From: JAUIIK01 sp041390865
Lineage (GTDB): Bacteria > Chloroflexota > Chloroflexia > Thermomicrobiales > CFX8
Direction: 5' to 3'
Length of the DNA stretch: 64,000 nucleotides
Assembly (NCBI GenBank): GCA_041390865.1
Contig: JAWKPC010000023.1
Location: 1 to 64,000, forward strand
Under the pieces are notes generated by a model. The model was given only the letters and a program-made list of their open reading frames with translations, did no database searches and was not told where the DNA came from. A program made the translations under genes and the position numbers. Shown here piece by piece: positions 36,471-45,202 of the stretch (positions are counted from its first letter, which is position 1; each line of letters begins with the position of its first letter).

Positions 36471-38980
36471 ATGAGCGACAGAACCATACCGACGACAGAG
36501 GACGTGCTTGGCTACAGGATGGGCACGGCTCGACGCCTCCCGAGCTGGGCGGAGATTGTCTCCTATTACGAACAACTGGCGGCTGCGTCAGACCGGGTCG
36601 AGATCGAAGTCATCGGCGAGACCACCCAGGGACGCCCCTACATCGCCGTCCACATCTCGTCAGCTGAGAATCTCGGCAACCGGGACCGGCTTCGCGAATC
36701 CCTCGCACGGCTCTGGGACCCGCGCACGTCGGGCCAGCAGGCGCTTGACGACGTCATCGAAGCGGCCAGGTAACCGCCTTCCTCCTCTGCTCCCAGCACT
36801 CCTCCGAGATCGGCGCATGCCTGATGTCGCTTGAGATCGCCCATGACCTCGCCGGCAAGGACGACCCCGAAACCCGAGAGATCCTCGACAACGTCGTCAC
36901 GGTCATCATTCCGAGCCACAATCCCGACGGCCACGACATGGAAGTCGAGTGGTACAAGCGCTGGCTGGACACCGAGTACGAGGGCCAGCCGATGCCCTGG
37001 CTCTACCACCAGTACGTTGGCCACGACAATAACCGTGATTGGTTCATGCTGACCCAGCCGGAGACTCGTCATTATGTCCAGCTACACAACCGGGAACACC
37101 CGCAGATGGTCTTCGACATGCACCAGATGTACCGGGACGGCGCGCGCTTCATGGTTCCGCCCTTCATCGACCCGCTCGACCCGAATCAGGACCCGATCAT
37201 CCAGCAGGGCTTTGCCGACCTCGGCACATATATCGCGGCCCGCATGACCGCCGAAGGTCTCGCCGGCGTCGCGACGAACATCATCTTCGACAACTACTCC
37301 CCCTCGCTCGCCTACGGCAACTACCACGGCAGCGTCGATCTCCTCTCGGAAGCGGCCAGCGTCAAGTTGGCAACGCCGGTCCAGGTGAAGAAGAAGGAGT
37401 TCAGCAACGAGCGCGGCTTCGAACCGGCCAGGCGCGCCTGGAACCACCCGATGCCCTGGGAAGGCGGCGAGTGGACGCTCCAGGAGATCGTCGAATACGA
37501 CCGCGTCGCCGCCCTTGCCTTTCTGGAGCACGCCGCACGCAACCGCCGCCAGTGGCTCCGGAACTACTACCGGGTGAACCATCGCGTCGTGACCGACGAC
37601 AAGGCACCCCGCGCCTATGTCATCCCGGAGAAACAGAACGACCCGATCACGACCTACGAGCTGCTGGAAACGCTCCACGCCGGCGCCGTCGAGATCGAGC
37701 GTGCCACCTCGGAGTTCAGCGCCGATGATGTCCGCTATCCGGCCGGCACCTACCTGATCCGTCTCAACCAGCCCGCCGGACGCTACGCCAAGACATTGCT
37801 CGAGATCCAGCAGTACCCGGACATCCGCCAGTACCCCGGCGGCCCACCGGCACCGCCCTACGACATCACTGGCCACACACTTGGCCTCCAGATGGGCGTC
37901 AAGGTCATCGAAGTCAAGCAGCCCATCGAGGCCGAGACGGAACCATACGAGCCGTCTCTCGCTCCCGGGCGTATCCAGGGCCAGGGACACAACGGATATC
38001 TGATCTCCGGGCAGGCAAACGCCTCGTTCATCGCCATGAACCGGCTCCTGAAGGCCGGCTTCGTCGTCCATCGCGCCGCCGAGACGATTGTGGAGCACGA
38101 TATGCCGGCCGGGACGTTTATCGTCCTCCGTCGCGGCGATCCCCGTAATCTCCTGGAAGAAGTCGCCGCCACGACCGGTATCGATGTCGTCGGGATCGAT
38201 GGCCACCTCGACACCGCGACGTTCTCCCAGCAGCGCCCGCGAATCGGCATCTACTGCTCCTGGCAGGCCAACATCGACGAGGGCTGGGTGCGCTGGATCC
38301 TCGAGCAGTACGCATTCGACTACGCGACACTGCACGATGCGGACGTCAAGCAGGGGAATCTCTCAGAACGCTTCGACGCGATCATCCTGCCGCACCAGAC
38401 CGCGAAAGCGATCCACGAGGGCATACCGGAGAAAAACAAGTACGACGAGAAGTATCCGCCAGAGTACACCGGCGGTCTCGGAGATGTCGGCGCGATGGCG
38501 CTGCGCGACTTCGTCGAGAGCGGCGGAACGCTGATTGCGCTGGATCAGGCCGGAGACTACGCCAAGGACCACCTCTATCTCCCGGTCCGCAATATCGTCG
38601 AGAATGTGAAGCAGGAGGAGTTCTACTGCCCCGGTTCGCTGCTCCGGCTCGTCGTCGATACTCACCACCCGCTCGGCTTCGGCATGCAGCGCGACGAGGT
38701 CGCGACGTTCGTCCGCAGCCCGGTCTACGAGCTGGTCGACCGGAGTGCCGGATCGGTCGCCGCCCGGTATTCGACGAACCGCCCGAAGCTCAGCGGCTGG
38801 ATCCTCGGCGAGGAGAAGCTGGCGGGCAAGCCTGCCGTCATAGAGTTGCCGGTCCGGCGCGGCAAGGTCATCCTCATCGGATTCCGGGCGCAATTCCGCG
38901 CCCAGGCGAGAGGCACCTACCGGATACTCTTCAACGCCATCGCCCGCTCGACCCAGACACCGAGCCGCGTGCGGCTGTAA
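36471..38980 (+). CDS. M14 zinc carboxypeptidase plus GATase-like domain, frameshifted
   Basis: A protein of about 836 residues once one base is restored. The N-terminal M14 peptidase domain begins LPSWAEIVSYYEQLAAASDR; the zinc motif HxxE is in QHSSEIG near residue 107, and the third ligand is in VFDMHQMYRDG. The C-terminal half (from about residue 570, RIGIYCSWQANIDEGWVRWI) looks like a class-I glutamine-amidotransferase-like or ThuA-like fold that ends near 830. The frame breaks at 36766-36771: GCCAGGTAACC should probably read GCCAGGGTAACC, a G lost from a run of three, giving a false TAA. No signal peptide was seen, so the product is probably cytoplasmic. The substrate is unknown. Confidence 0.82.
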
Positions 38981-39042
38981 CGGATGCGCCCGGGTGCCGG
39001 GAAACCACGATGAGCATCCCCGTTCAGGCATGAACGTGACGG

Positions 39043-39081
39043 GCGACGCATTGCAGCCAGACGTAATCCCAGGCTGACCGC
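39043..39081 (+). repeat. short dispersed intergenic repeat, copy 2
   Basis: GCGACGCATTGCAGCCAGAC followed by GTAATCCCAGGCTGACCGC. It matches 21220-21258 closely and shares the core GCGAYGCATTGC...ACGTA with repeats near 35228 and 54980. It abuts the stop codon of the EamA gene. Confidence 0.45.
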
Positions 39082-40025
39082 TAGCCCTCGGCGCTGCTCC
39101 GGGTCGTCACTCCCGGGACGAAGCGCACCAGTAGATTCCGGGGGAAGGTCGCGATCATGACTCCCGCTATAACGAGAAGGCCACCGACGATGGCGAAAGC
39201 CGAGAGGCTCTCGCCAAGCAGGATGACGCTGCTTACGGCTCCAAAGACTGGCACGAGATACAGATAGATACCGGCATTCGTGGCCCTGCCGAGTGACAGC
39301 CCGACGTTGAAGAGAATCGGCGCAAAGACGCTTGCCCCGGCCGCCAGCAGGATGGCCGCCAGCCACCCCTCGAAGCCCAAAGAGCCCATCGCCGCCCCGA
39401 AGCCGTCAGCGCCGAACGGCGCAACGAACGGCAACGCCGCAGTCGTCCCGATCATCGCGACCGCCGGCCCCGGCAGCTTTTCCCCAAGATGCGGCTTGGC
39501 GGTCACGGTGTACGACGCGTAGGCGAGCGCCGCCGCCAGCACCAGACCGCAACCGAACAGATAGCGGCCGGACAGGGTCAGTCCGGTCGAGCCGGCGAAG
39601 GCGACCAGAGTCGTTCCCGTCAGCGCGACGGCAAGTCCGGCGATCATCCGGCGCGAGACCGACTCGCCCAGGAAGAGAGCCGCCATCAAGGCCGTGAATC
39701 CGGGCTGCATCCCGAGCAGCAGCGCCGCGATGCCTCCCTCGATGATGTTGATGCCGAAGGCGAGCGGGACGTTGAACCCGAGCACGCCGAACAGCCCCAG
39801 CCCGAGCGCCAGCGGCATATCTCTCCGCGATGGGAAGCGGGGCCGGAAGACGCCAACGATGGCGGCAGAGAGGATTCCACCACCGACGAAGCGCCAGAGC
39901 AAAATATGCTCCGGGCTGAACGACGCGTCGACAAGATAACGCGTCGACGTTGGCGTCAACCCCCACATGCTAACGGCGCCGAGCAAAGCGAGCGGTGCCG
40001 CCCAGTTCGGGGAGATCGACTTCAA
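39081..40025 (-). CDS. EamA/DMT-family transporter
   Basis: A 314-residue protein with about ten membrane segments arranged as two EamA repeats: the first from PLALLGAVSMWGLTPTSTRY, with GMQPGFTALMAALFLGESVS at its end, the second from AAALAYASYTVTAKPHLGEK to LYLVPVFGAVSSVILLGES. The paired helices with the final LGE motif are diagnostic of the drug/metabolite transporter superfamily, usually exporting amino acids or small metabolites. The ATG overlaps the stop of the DUF4870-like gene by four bases, so it is the last gene of a four-gene overlapping operon. Confidence 0.88.
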   Translation of the reverse strand: MKSISPNWAAPLALLGAVSMWGLTPTSTRYLVDASFSPEHILLWRFVGGGILSAAIVGVFRPRFPSRRDMPLALGLGLFGVLGFNVPLAFGINIIEGGIAALLLGMQPGFTALMAALFLGESVSRRMIAGLAVALTGTTLVAFAGSTGLTLSGRYLFGCGLVLAAALAYASYTVTAKPHLGEKLPGPAVAMIGTTAALPFVAPFGADGFGAAMGSLGFEGWLAAILLAAGASVFAPILFNVGLSLGRATNAGIYLYLVPVFGAVSSVILLGESLSAFAIVGGLLVIAGVMIATFPRNLLVRFVPGVTTRSSAEG

Positions 40026-40429
40026 ACAGGCTTCCGGGTTTCGAACCAGCCCTGCTCCGCCATGAGATCGGTTAGCAGCGGGATCTCGACCAGTCCGTCA
40101 TTGGTGTAGGCCATGTAGCCGAAGTAGAGACCGATCGGTGTCGGCACCAGAAACAGTACCCAGAGCACGAGACCGAGAATCCCGAGCGTCGCGATCGTCA
40201 GGCAGAGATAGATGACGCCGGCGACCGTGAAGTAGGCAAACGACGCAACGCCGAAGCCGATCCCCTGCACCGCATGGTCCTTCAGCAGCGGCTTCGACTT
40301 CGTCTCGTTCATCAACGCGACAACGATGGCAACGATCAGAAACACGTACCCGAGCGCCGCCAGCATCCGGTCGTTGGAGTCAAGGGTGAAGTGCTCTGGA
40401 GATGGACCAGAAGCCGGCGGCAGTGCCAT
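40022..40429 (-). CDS. DUF4870/Tic20-like small membrane protein
   Basis: A 135-residue protein with three or four membrane helices (RMLAALGYVFLIVAIVVALM, then a Gly-rich stretch AVQGIGFGVASFAYFTVAGV and LGLVLWVLFLVPTPIGLYFG). The short polar loop ETKSKPLLKDHAVQG between them is typical of the DUF4870/Tic20-like family, whose function is unknown. It starts 5 bases after the YceI stop codon and overlaps the EamA start. Its co-transcription with a ThDP enzyme has no obvious functional explanation. Confidence 0.7.
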   Translation of the reverse strand: MALPPASGPSPEHFTLDSNDRMLAALGYVFLIVAIVVALMNETKSKPLLKDHAVQGIGFGVASFAYFTVAGVIYLCLTIATLGILGLVLWVLFLVPTPIGLYFGYMAYTNDGLVEIPLLTDLMAEQGWFETRKPV

Positions 40430-40434
40430 GCTCG

Positions 40435-40989
40435 CTATTCTTCCTTTGGATTCACGCTCGTGTACATCGCGAGTTCGACGATGTCCGAGAGACTGAATCC
40501 GCCGCCGGGGAGCGGAGTCCCCTGGCTCATCCCGAAATCCGTGCGCCTGATCTTCGCCTTCGCGGTAAACGCGCCCCGGTAGGAATCATTTGGCGTCCGC
40601 TGAATGCCCTCGAACACGGTGTCGAAGGCGACCTCGTTGGTGATTCCTCGCATCGTCAGGTCGCCGGTCACCAGGAACGTTCCATCCGCCTTGGGCTGGA
40701 CGCTCGTGCTCACGAATGTAGCGGTCGGGAATTTCTCGACGTCGAAAAATCTCTCGCCCCGAAGCGCGTCGTCGCGTCCGGCGTTGTGGCTCTCGATCGT
40801 GCTCATGTCGATCTCAGCCCGCACCCGGGCGTCCGCGACATGGTCGGGATCGAAGTGAATCTCGCCGCTCACGCCGGAGAAACCGCCCTTGACTGTCGAT
40901 ACTTTCATATGCCGGACAGCGAACTCGAACATGGAGTGAACGCCGTCGATCTTCCACTCCGTAATCTTCTGGCTTGTCTTCGCACTCAT
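40435..40989 (-). CDS. YceI-family lipid-binding protein
   Basis: A 184-residue protein of the YceI family, an extended lipocalin-like beta barrel that binds long polyisoprenoids. Typical strands: KITEWKIDGVHSMFEFAVRH, GGFSGVSGEIHFDPDH, RAEIDMSTIESHNAGRDDAL, and FLVTGDLTMRGITNEVAFD. There is no signal peptide, so unlike E. coli YceI it is probably cytoplasmic. Its ATG overlaps the stop of the ThDP enzyme gene, which couples their translation. Confidence 0.88.
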   Translation of the reverse strand: MSAKTSQKITEWKIDGVHSMFEFAVRHMKVSTVKGGFSGVSGEIHFDPDHVADARVRAEIDMSTIESHNAGRDDALRGERFFDVEKFPTATFVSTSVQPKADGTFLVTGDLTMRGITNEVAFDTVFEGIQRTPNDSYRGAFTAKAKIRRTDFGMSQGTPLPGGGFSLSDIVELAMYTSVNPKEE

Positions 40990-42704
40990 GAATGGGAGTC
41001 CTCGCGATACATCTCCAGCGCCCGATCAAAATTGTAGCTAGGGAAATCAAAGTCGCAACGAGCGTCGATAACGAAGATCACGTCGCTCTTGAAACCCCGT
41101 TCGAGCGCCTCGCGCATCTGCTCCGGCTCGTCAACCCGCATCCCGTCACCCCCGAAGGACCGAGAGAACGCGACGAAATCGGGGCCATCCAACCCGGTGT
41201 TGCTCACCCGTCCATAGGCACTACGCTGCATTCCGACGATCATCCCGTACTGCCGGTCATTCAGAATAATGACAACCGGATTGATGCCGCATTCGACGGC
41301 CGTCGAAAAGTCGGCGCTGGCCATGAGGAAACACCCGTCGCCAGTGACGCAGGCGACGCGCTTCTCCGGCTCGGCAAGCTTCGCCGCCATCGCACCCGGC
41401 AGGCCAAACCCCATCGCGCCCCAGTAACCCTCGGGAACGAATGTCGTCCGGTTCCGGGTCTCGACCAGCAGACGAGACCACTGGTTGTGCTCGCCGATAT
41501 CTCCCATGACGATCGTGTCGTCGTCGACGAAGTCACGGAGAGTTTCGAGGGCGACTCCGTAGTGCATCGGTCGCCGCTGTCCATACTCGGCATAAACCCA
41601 GGACATTACTGCCTTTCGCAGTTCCTCCTTGCCATCGCTGAGTCTGGTTCGCAATTCCTCGGAACGTTCCCGCTGCTGATCGCCCGCCGCCTCGATCAAT
41701 TGATTCAGGGCTGTCTTGACATGGGCCACCGCTCCGAATGCCGAACGCGAGTCTGGTAACTCACCTTCGTTCCCGAGCCAGATGCCACCGACCGGCGCCC
41801 CGGTCGATTCGAAGATCCGGTCAGCATGACCCGTGCCACCGCGCTCGCCGACGACGAAAATGAGATCCGCTTCACTGGCGATGTCCCGCTGCATCGGCGA
41901 CAGCTGATAGAGCGAGTGCTGTCCGGTCGAGAGTGGATGGATGTCCGGCAGGCTCCCGGAAGCATCGCCACCGAGGATGACCGGCGCTTCGAGCAGTTCG
42001 GCGAGTTCGGCGAGCTCGTCGTGGGCGAATGTCGCCTTGACCCCTTTGCCGGCCCAGATCACCGGCTTCTCGCTTTCCCGAATCCGGCTGACGATCTCGT
42101 CGAGTTCCGACCGCTCGAGGCTCGTGTCATCCCGGGTAGCCGGCCTATAGACCGGGATTTCCGTGGCGTCGCCGCTCAGGACGTTCTGCGGGATCTCGAT
42201 ATGAACCGGCCCGGGCCGGTCGGACGTCGCGATCCGGAACGCCTCGGCAAACACGGCTGGAATATCCTCAGCTCGCTCGATCGCGACGCTCCACTTGGTG
42301 ACTTCCTCGAACATCGGCAGCAGGAACGCATCCCGATCAACGCCGTGGAACGATTCGTAGCTCGCGCCGCGCGGCACGGCGCCGCTGATATGGATCAGCG
42401 GCGAAGCAGCCATGTAGGCCTGCGCAACACCGGTGAGTGAGTTCGTCGCTCCCGGACCGGCCGTTACCAGGCAGACCCCCGGCTTCCCGGTGATCCGGCC
42501 GTAGGCGTCGGCCATGCCGCTGGCGGTCGTCTCGTGCTTGACCGTGATGTGGCGTATCTCTGGCGCGTCCACTAGCGCATCGTAAAGCTCGACGACGTGG
42601 GAACCGACGAGCCCGAACACGAACTCGACCCCCTCGGCCTTCAGAGCCGCCACGACGGCGTCACCGGCCCGTTGCTTAACACTGGACTCCGCTATTGCTG
42701 TCAT
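40986..42704 (-). CDS. ThDP-dependent acetolactate synthase-like enzyme
   Basis: A 572-residue thiamine-diphosphate enzyme of the acetolactate synthase/benzoylformate decarboxylase superfamily. The N-terminal domain has the catalytic Glu in KHETTASGMADAYGR near 53 and GPGATNSLTGVAQAY. The middle domain is a Rossmann-like region from about 190. The C-terminal domain carries the ThDP/Mg motif GDGCFLMASADFSTAVECG...ILND. Class (acetolactate, sulfoacetaldehyde, oxalyl-CoA or other) cannot be fixed from the sequence alone; no regulatory subunit or branched-chain genes are nearby. It is the first gene of the operon ending with EamA and is divergent from the CoA-disulfide-reductase-like gene, 86 bases away. 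Confidence 0.85.
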   Translation of the reverse strand: MTAIAESSVKQRAGDAVVAALKAEGVEFVFGLVGSHVVELYDALVDAPEIRHITVKHETTASGMADAYGRITGKPGVCLVTAGPGATNSLTGVAQAYMAASPLIHISGAVPRGASYESFHGVDRDAFLLPMFEEVTKWSVAIERAEDIPAVFAEAFRIATSDRPGPVHIEIPQNVLSGDATEIPVYRPATRDDTSLERSELDEIVSRIRESEKPVIWAGKGVKATFAHDELAELAELLEAPVILGGDASGSLPDIHPLSTGQHSLYQLSPMQRDIASEADLIFVVGERGGTGHADRIFESTGAPVGGIWLGNEGELPDSRSAFGAVAHVKTALNQLIEAAGDQQRERSEELRTRLSDGKEELRKAVMSWVYAEYGQRRPMHYGVALETLRDFVDDDTIVMGDIGEHNQWSRLLVETRNRTTFVPEGYWGAMGFGLPGAMAAKLAEPEKRVACVTGDGCFLMASADFSTAVECGINPVVIILNDRQYGMIVGMQRSAYGRVSNTGLDGPDFVAFSRSFGGDGMRVDEPEQMREALERGFKSDVIFVIDARCDFDFPSYNFDRALEMYREDSHS

Positions 42705-42790
42705 CGTTCAACCTCCATTTCTCTCCCATGCCGGGACACGGTACCATGCCGGCGGCGGATCTCGAACGATGGAGACGAGGAACTCAGGCG

Positions 42791-44167
42791 ATGCCGGACA
42801 GACAGAGACTCGTAGTAATTGGCGGCGACGCCGCCGGCATGAGCGCGGCATCCCAGGTCCGACGTCGCCGTCCCGATTGGCAGATCACCGTCTTCGAGCG
42901 TGGGGACTTCACCTCCTACTCTGCCTGAGGAATGCCCTATTACATCGGCGGTCTGGTCGATGATGCGGACTCCTTGATCGCTCGCTCGCCGGAAGCATTT
43001 CGCGAGCAGGGCATTGACGTGCGAACCCGGCATGAGGTCGAGGAGATCGATGCCGAGCGCCGGACAGTGCTGGTTCGCGATCTCGGTACCAGGGAACGCT
43101 CGACGGAGCCCTACGACAACCTCGTCATCGCGACGGGAGCCGAGCCGGCGGTTCCGGACCTGCCGGGAATCCAGGCCGGGGGCATCTTCAAGATGTCCTG
43201 GATGCACGACATGCTGGCGCTCGACCAGTACCTGGTCGAGCATCAGTGCCGCCGGGCGGTCATCGTGGGTGGCGGCTACATCGGGATTGAGATGGCCGAA
43301 GCGCTACTGCTTCGGGAACTTGAGACGACCCTCATACATAGCCGCCGGGCCGTGATGCCGTCACTCGATGAGGATCTCGGGTTGCTCATCAACGGCACTC
43401 TGACAGATGAAGGGGTCAACCTGATCACCAGCCAGCGCGCTGTAGGTTTCGAGGCCCGGGATGGCCGGGTAACCGCCGTCCGGACGGAGGAAGCCTCTTA
43501 TCCGGCTGACATCGTCATCCTGTGCCTCGGCACCCGCCCGCGCTCCGATCTCGCCTCGGCGGCCGGTGTCCCGGTTGGCCCGAGCGGGGGCATCATCGTC
43601 AATGACCGGATGATGACGGCGAAGGACGGCATCTGTGCCGCCGGCGACTGCACCGAGATGCGCCATCTCGTCACCGGGGAGCAGGTCAGCGTCGCGCTCG
43701 GGACAATAGCGAATAAGCAGGGGCGTATCTGTGGAATAAATCTCGCCGGCGGCGATGCATCGTTCCCGGGAATACTCGGAACCGCGATCACCCGGTTCTG
43801 TGACCTGGAGATCGCCCGCACCGGCCTCAACGAACGGCAACTCATACGCAGAAACATTGACTACGTTGCGGGTAAGATCGAGAGTTCCACCAGATCCGGC
43901 TATTTCCCGGGTAGCTCCTCCATCACCGTGAAGGTCACGGCAGAGCGTGAGACCGGCAAGCTCCTGGGCGGCCAGATAGTCGGCGGCCCGGGAGCCGGCA
44001 AGCGAATCGACACGCTGGCGACCGCTCTATTCTCCGGATTGACGCTTACGGATCTCGAATATCTGGACCTGAGCTACGCGCCGCCGTTCTCACCGGTCTG
44101 GGATCCGGTGCAGATCGCCGCCCGGATCGGGGCCCGGCAGGTAGGCTCGCCGAAAACGGCGATCTAG
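42791..44167 (+). CDS. CoA-disulfide reductase-like flavoprotein, TGA at active site
   Basis: A pyridine nucleotide-disulfide oxidoreductase of the CoADR/NADH oxidase group, 458 residues if TGA at 42926-42928 is read through. It has an N-terminal FAD fold (VIGGDAAGMSAASQ), NAD fold (VIVGGGYIGIEMAEALLL near 155-172), CAAGDCTEMRH near 285 for FAD, and the C-terminal dimer segment SYAPPFSPVWDP found in CoADR. The TGA is codon 46, exactly where the single redox Cys lies in the family (Y-S-A-[Cys]-G-M-P-Y-Y-I-G-G). Both flanking frames are identical and homologous. A SECIS-like hairpin follows, suggesting Sec46. Alternatives: nonsense mutation or sequencing error. There is no rhodanese domain. ATG has GAGGAA 8 bases upstream. 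Confidence 0.8.
42943..42962 (+). promoter_or_regulatory. candidate bacterial SECIS hairpin
   Basis: CATCGGC (42943-42949) pairs with GGTCGATG positions 42956-42962 (one G-T wobble, six Watson-Crick pairs). The apical loop is GGTCTG at 42950-42955. The loop begins 21 bases after the in-frame TGA. Bacterial SECIS elements lie just downstream of the Sec codon and have G at the first loop positions; the E. coli fdhF element uses loop GGUC with 18 bases between. The match is by eye and unscored. Confidence 0.5.
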
Positions 44168-44308
44168 CGAGAAGGCCGCTGAGCCGCTCCATCTCCTCGC
44201 GCCGGGCATAGCGAATCGTCGATTCAGGATAACGCGTGGTGAAATCCTACGAGCTCGTGCGTGGCATACACAGTATCGCGAGGACTCGCCCATCCATGTC
44301 GGGCGTCG

Positions 44309-45010
44309 CTAGCCTGATTCCGGGTCTCCGTTCTGCTCTCGGGACATCTCGTCAAAAAGGTTACTCCAGTACTCGAGCATCCGTTCGGCGTCGTCAACGA
44401 GATCGGGCTGGGCCTCCCGTATCCGGTCGATCATCTCGTTCACGTCGTCGACCGAAGCGCCTGCAGCCCTGGCCAGACGGCTCGCTTCGGTCGCGGTCGA
44501 CCGCGCTTGATCAGACAGATCTGCTGGATTGACGCCCAGAGCATCGAGCATGCGGCTGAAGAGCTCCCGCGTCTGATTGCGCTCTTCGGTCTCGGCACGC
44601 CAGCGTTCCTCTTCCGTCGTATCTTCCGACACAAGAAGATCGGTATCCTGCGGTTGAATCTCCGGCATATCGACGTCAGCTTCCGTCTCGGAGGGCGGCG
44701 TGCCGACCGGGATGATCGCGAAGCTGGCAGCGGCTCCAGCGCCAGTCGTCCACTGATGCCGGACAACCAGACCTGCGTCGAGCAGCGTGTCGATCGAGAG
44801 CTGCGCGTTGTAGGTTGAGATACCGCAGGCGCTGGCGACGCTCAAAACGTCGGGCCACCGCGTATCGCCTTCGGCAGTGAGCGAGATGAGGAAGCAGTAC
44901 ACGGCCCAGGCTGCCGGTCCTACCGTCGGAATGTAAGCAATCGCCGCCTTTTCCACCTGAAAGGTTGGGCGCTGGCGTACGTCATGAAGACGGTCGCCGG
45001 TTCCACTCAT
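44309..45010 (-). CDS. winged-helix domain protein, function unknown
   Basis: A 233-residue protein. The first half looks like a winged helix (KAAIAYIPTVGPAAWAVYCF, then RWPDVLSVASACGISTYNAQ as a probable HTH, then TLLDAGLVVRHQW as the wing). A Pro/Glu-rich linker follows (residues 115-140), then a helical C-terminal region rich in Glu, Arg and Asp with possible coiled coil (TEEERWRAETEERNQTREL onward). This resembles replication or plasmid-type HTH proteins of the helix_turn_helix_36/DnaD group, but I cannot name a family. It stands alone between two plus-strand genes, so it is probably an autonomous regulator. Confidence 0.6.
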   Translation of the reverse strand: MSGTGDRLHDVRQRPTFQVEKAAIAYIPTVGPAAWAVYCFLISLTAEGDTRWPDVLSVASACGISTYNAQLSIDTLLDAGLVVRHQWTTGAGAAASFAIIPVGTPPSETEADVDMPEIQPQDTDLLVSEDTTEEERWRAETEERNQTRELFSRMLDALGVNPADLSDQARSTATEASRLARAAGASVDDVNEMIDRIREAQPDLVDDAERMLEYWSNLFDEMSREQNGDPESG

Positions 45011-45202
45011 TTGCTGGTTTCCTTTTCAGCAATCGATTGGCGCAATTCTTGCCAGCGCCCCTGACCTTGTTGCCCTTCCCCAAGTACCAGCGTACCGGTC
45101 CCGTAGGACTGATGGGAGATACCGGGGTACGATCTCGCACAGACATAGGTATCGGGAGCATGGGACGATTTGCTATCGTCGTGCAAAGAAAGCAGTAAGA
45201 AT

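Noticed and set aside
37082..38335. A 417-codon minus-strand frame opposite the M14 gene
   Set aside because: Antisense shadow of a gene with clear zinc-peptidase motifs.
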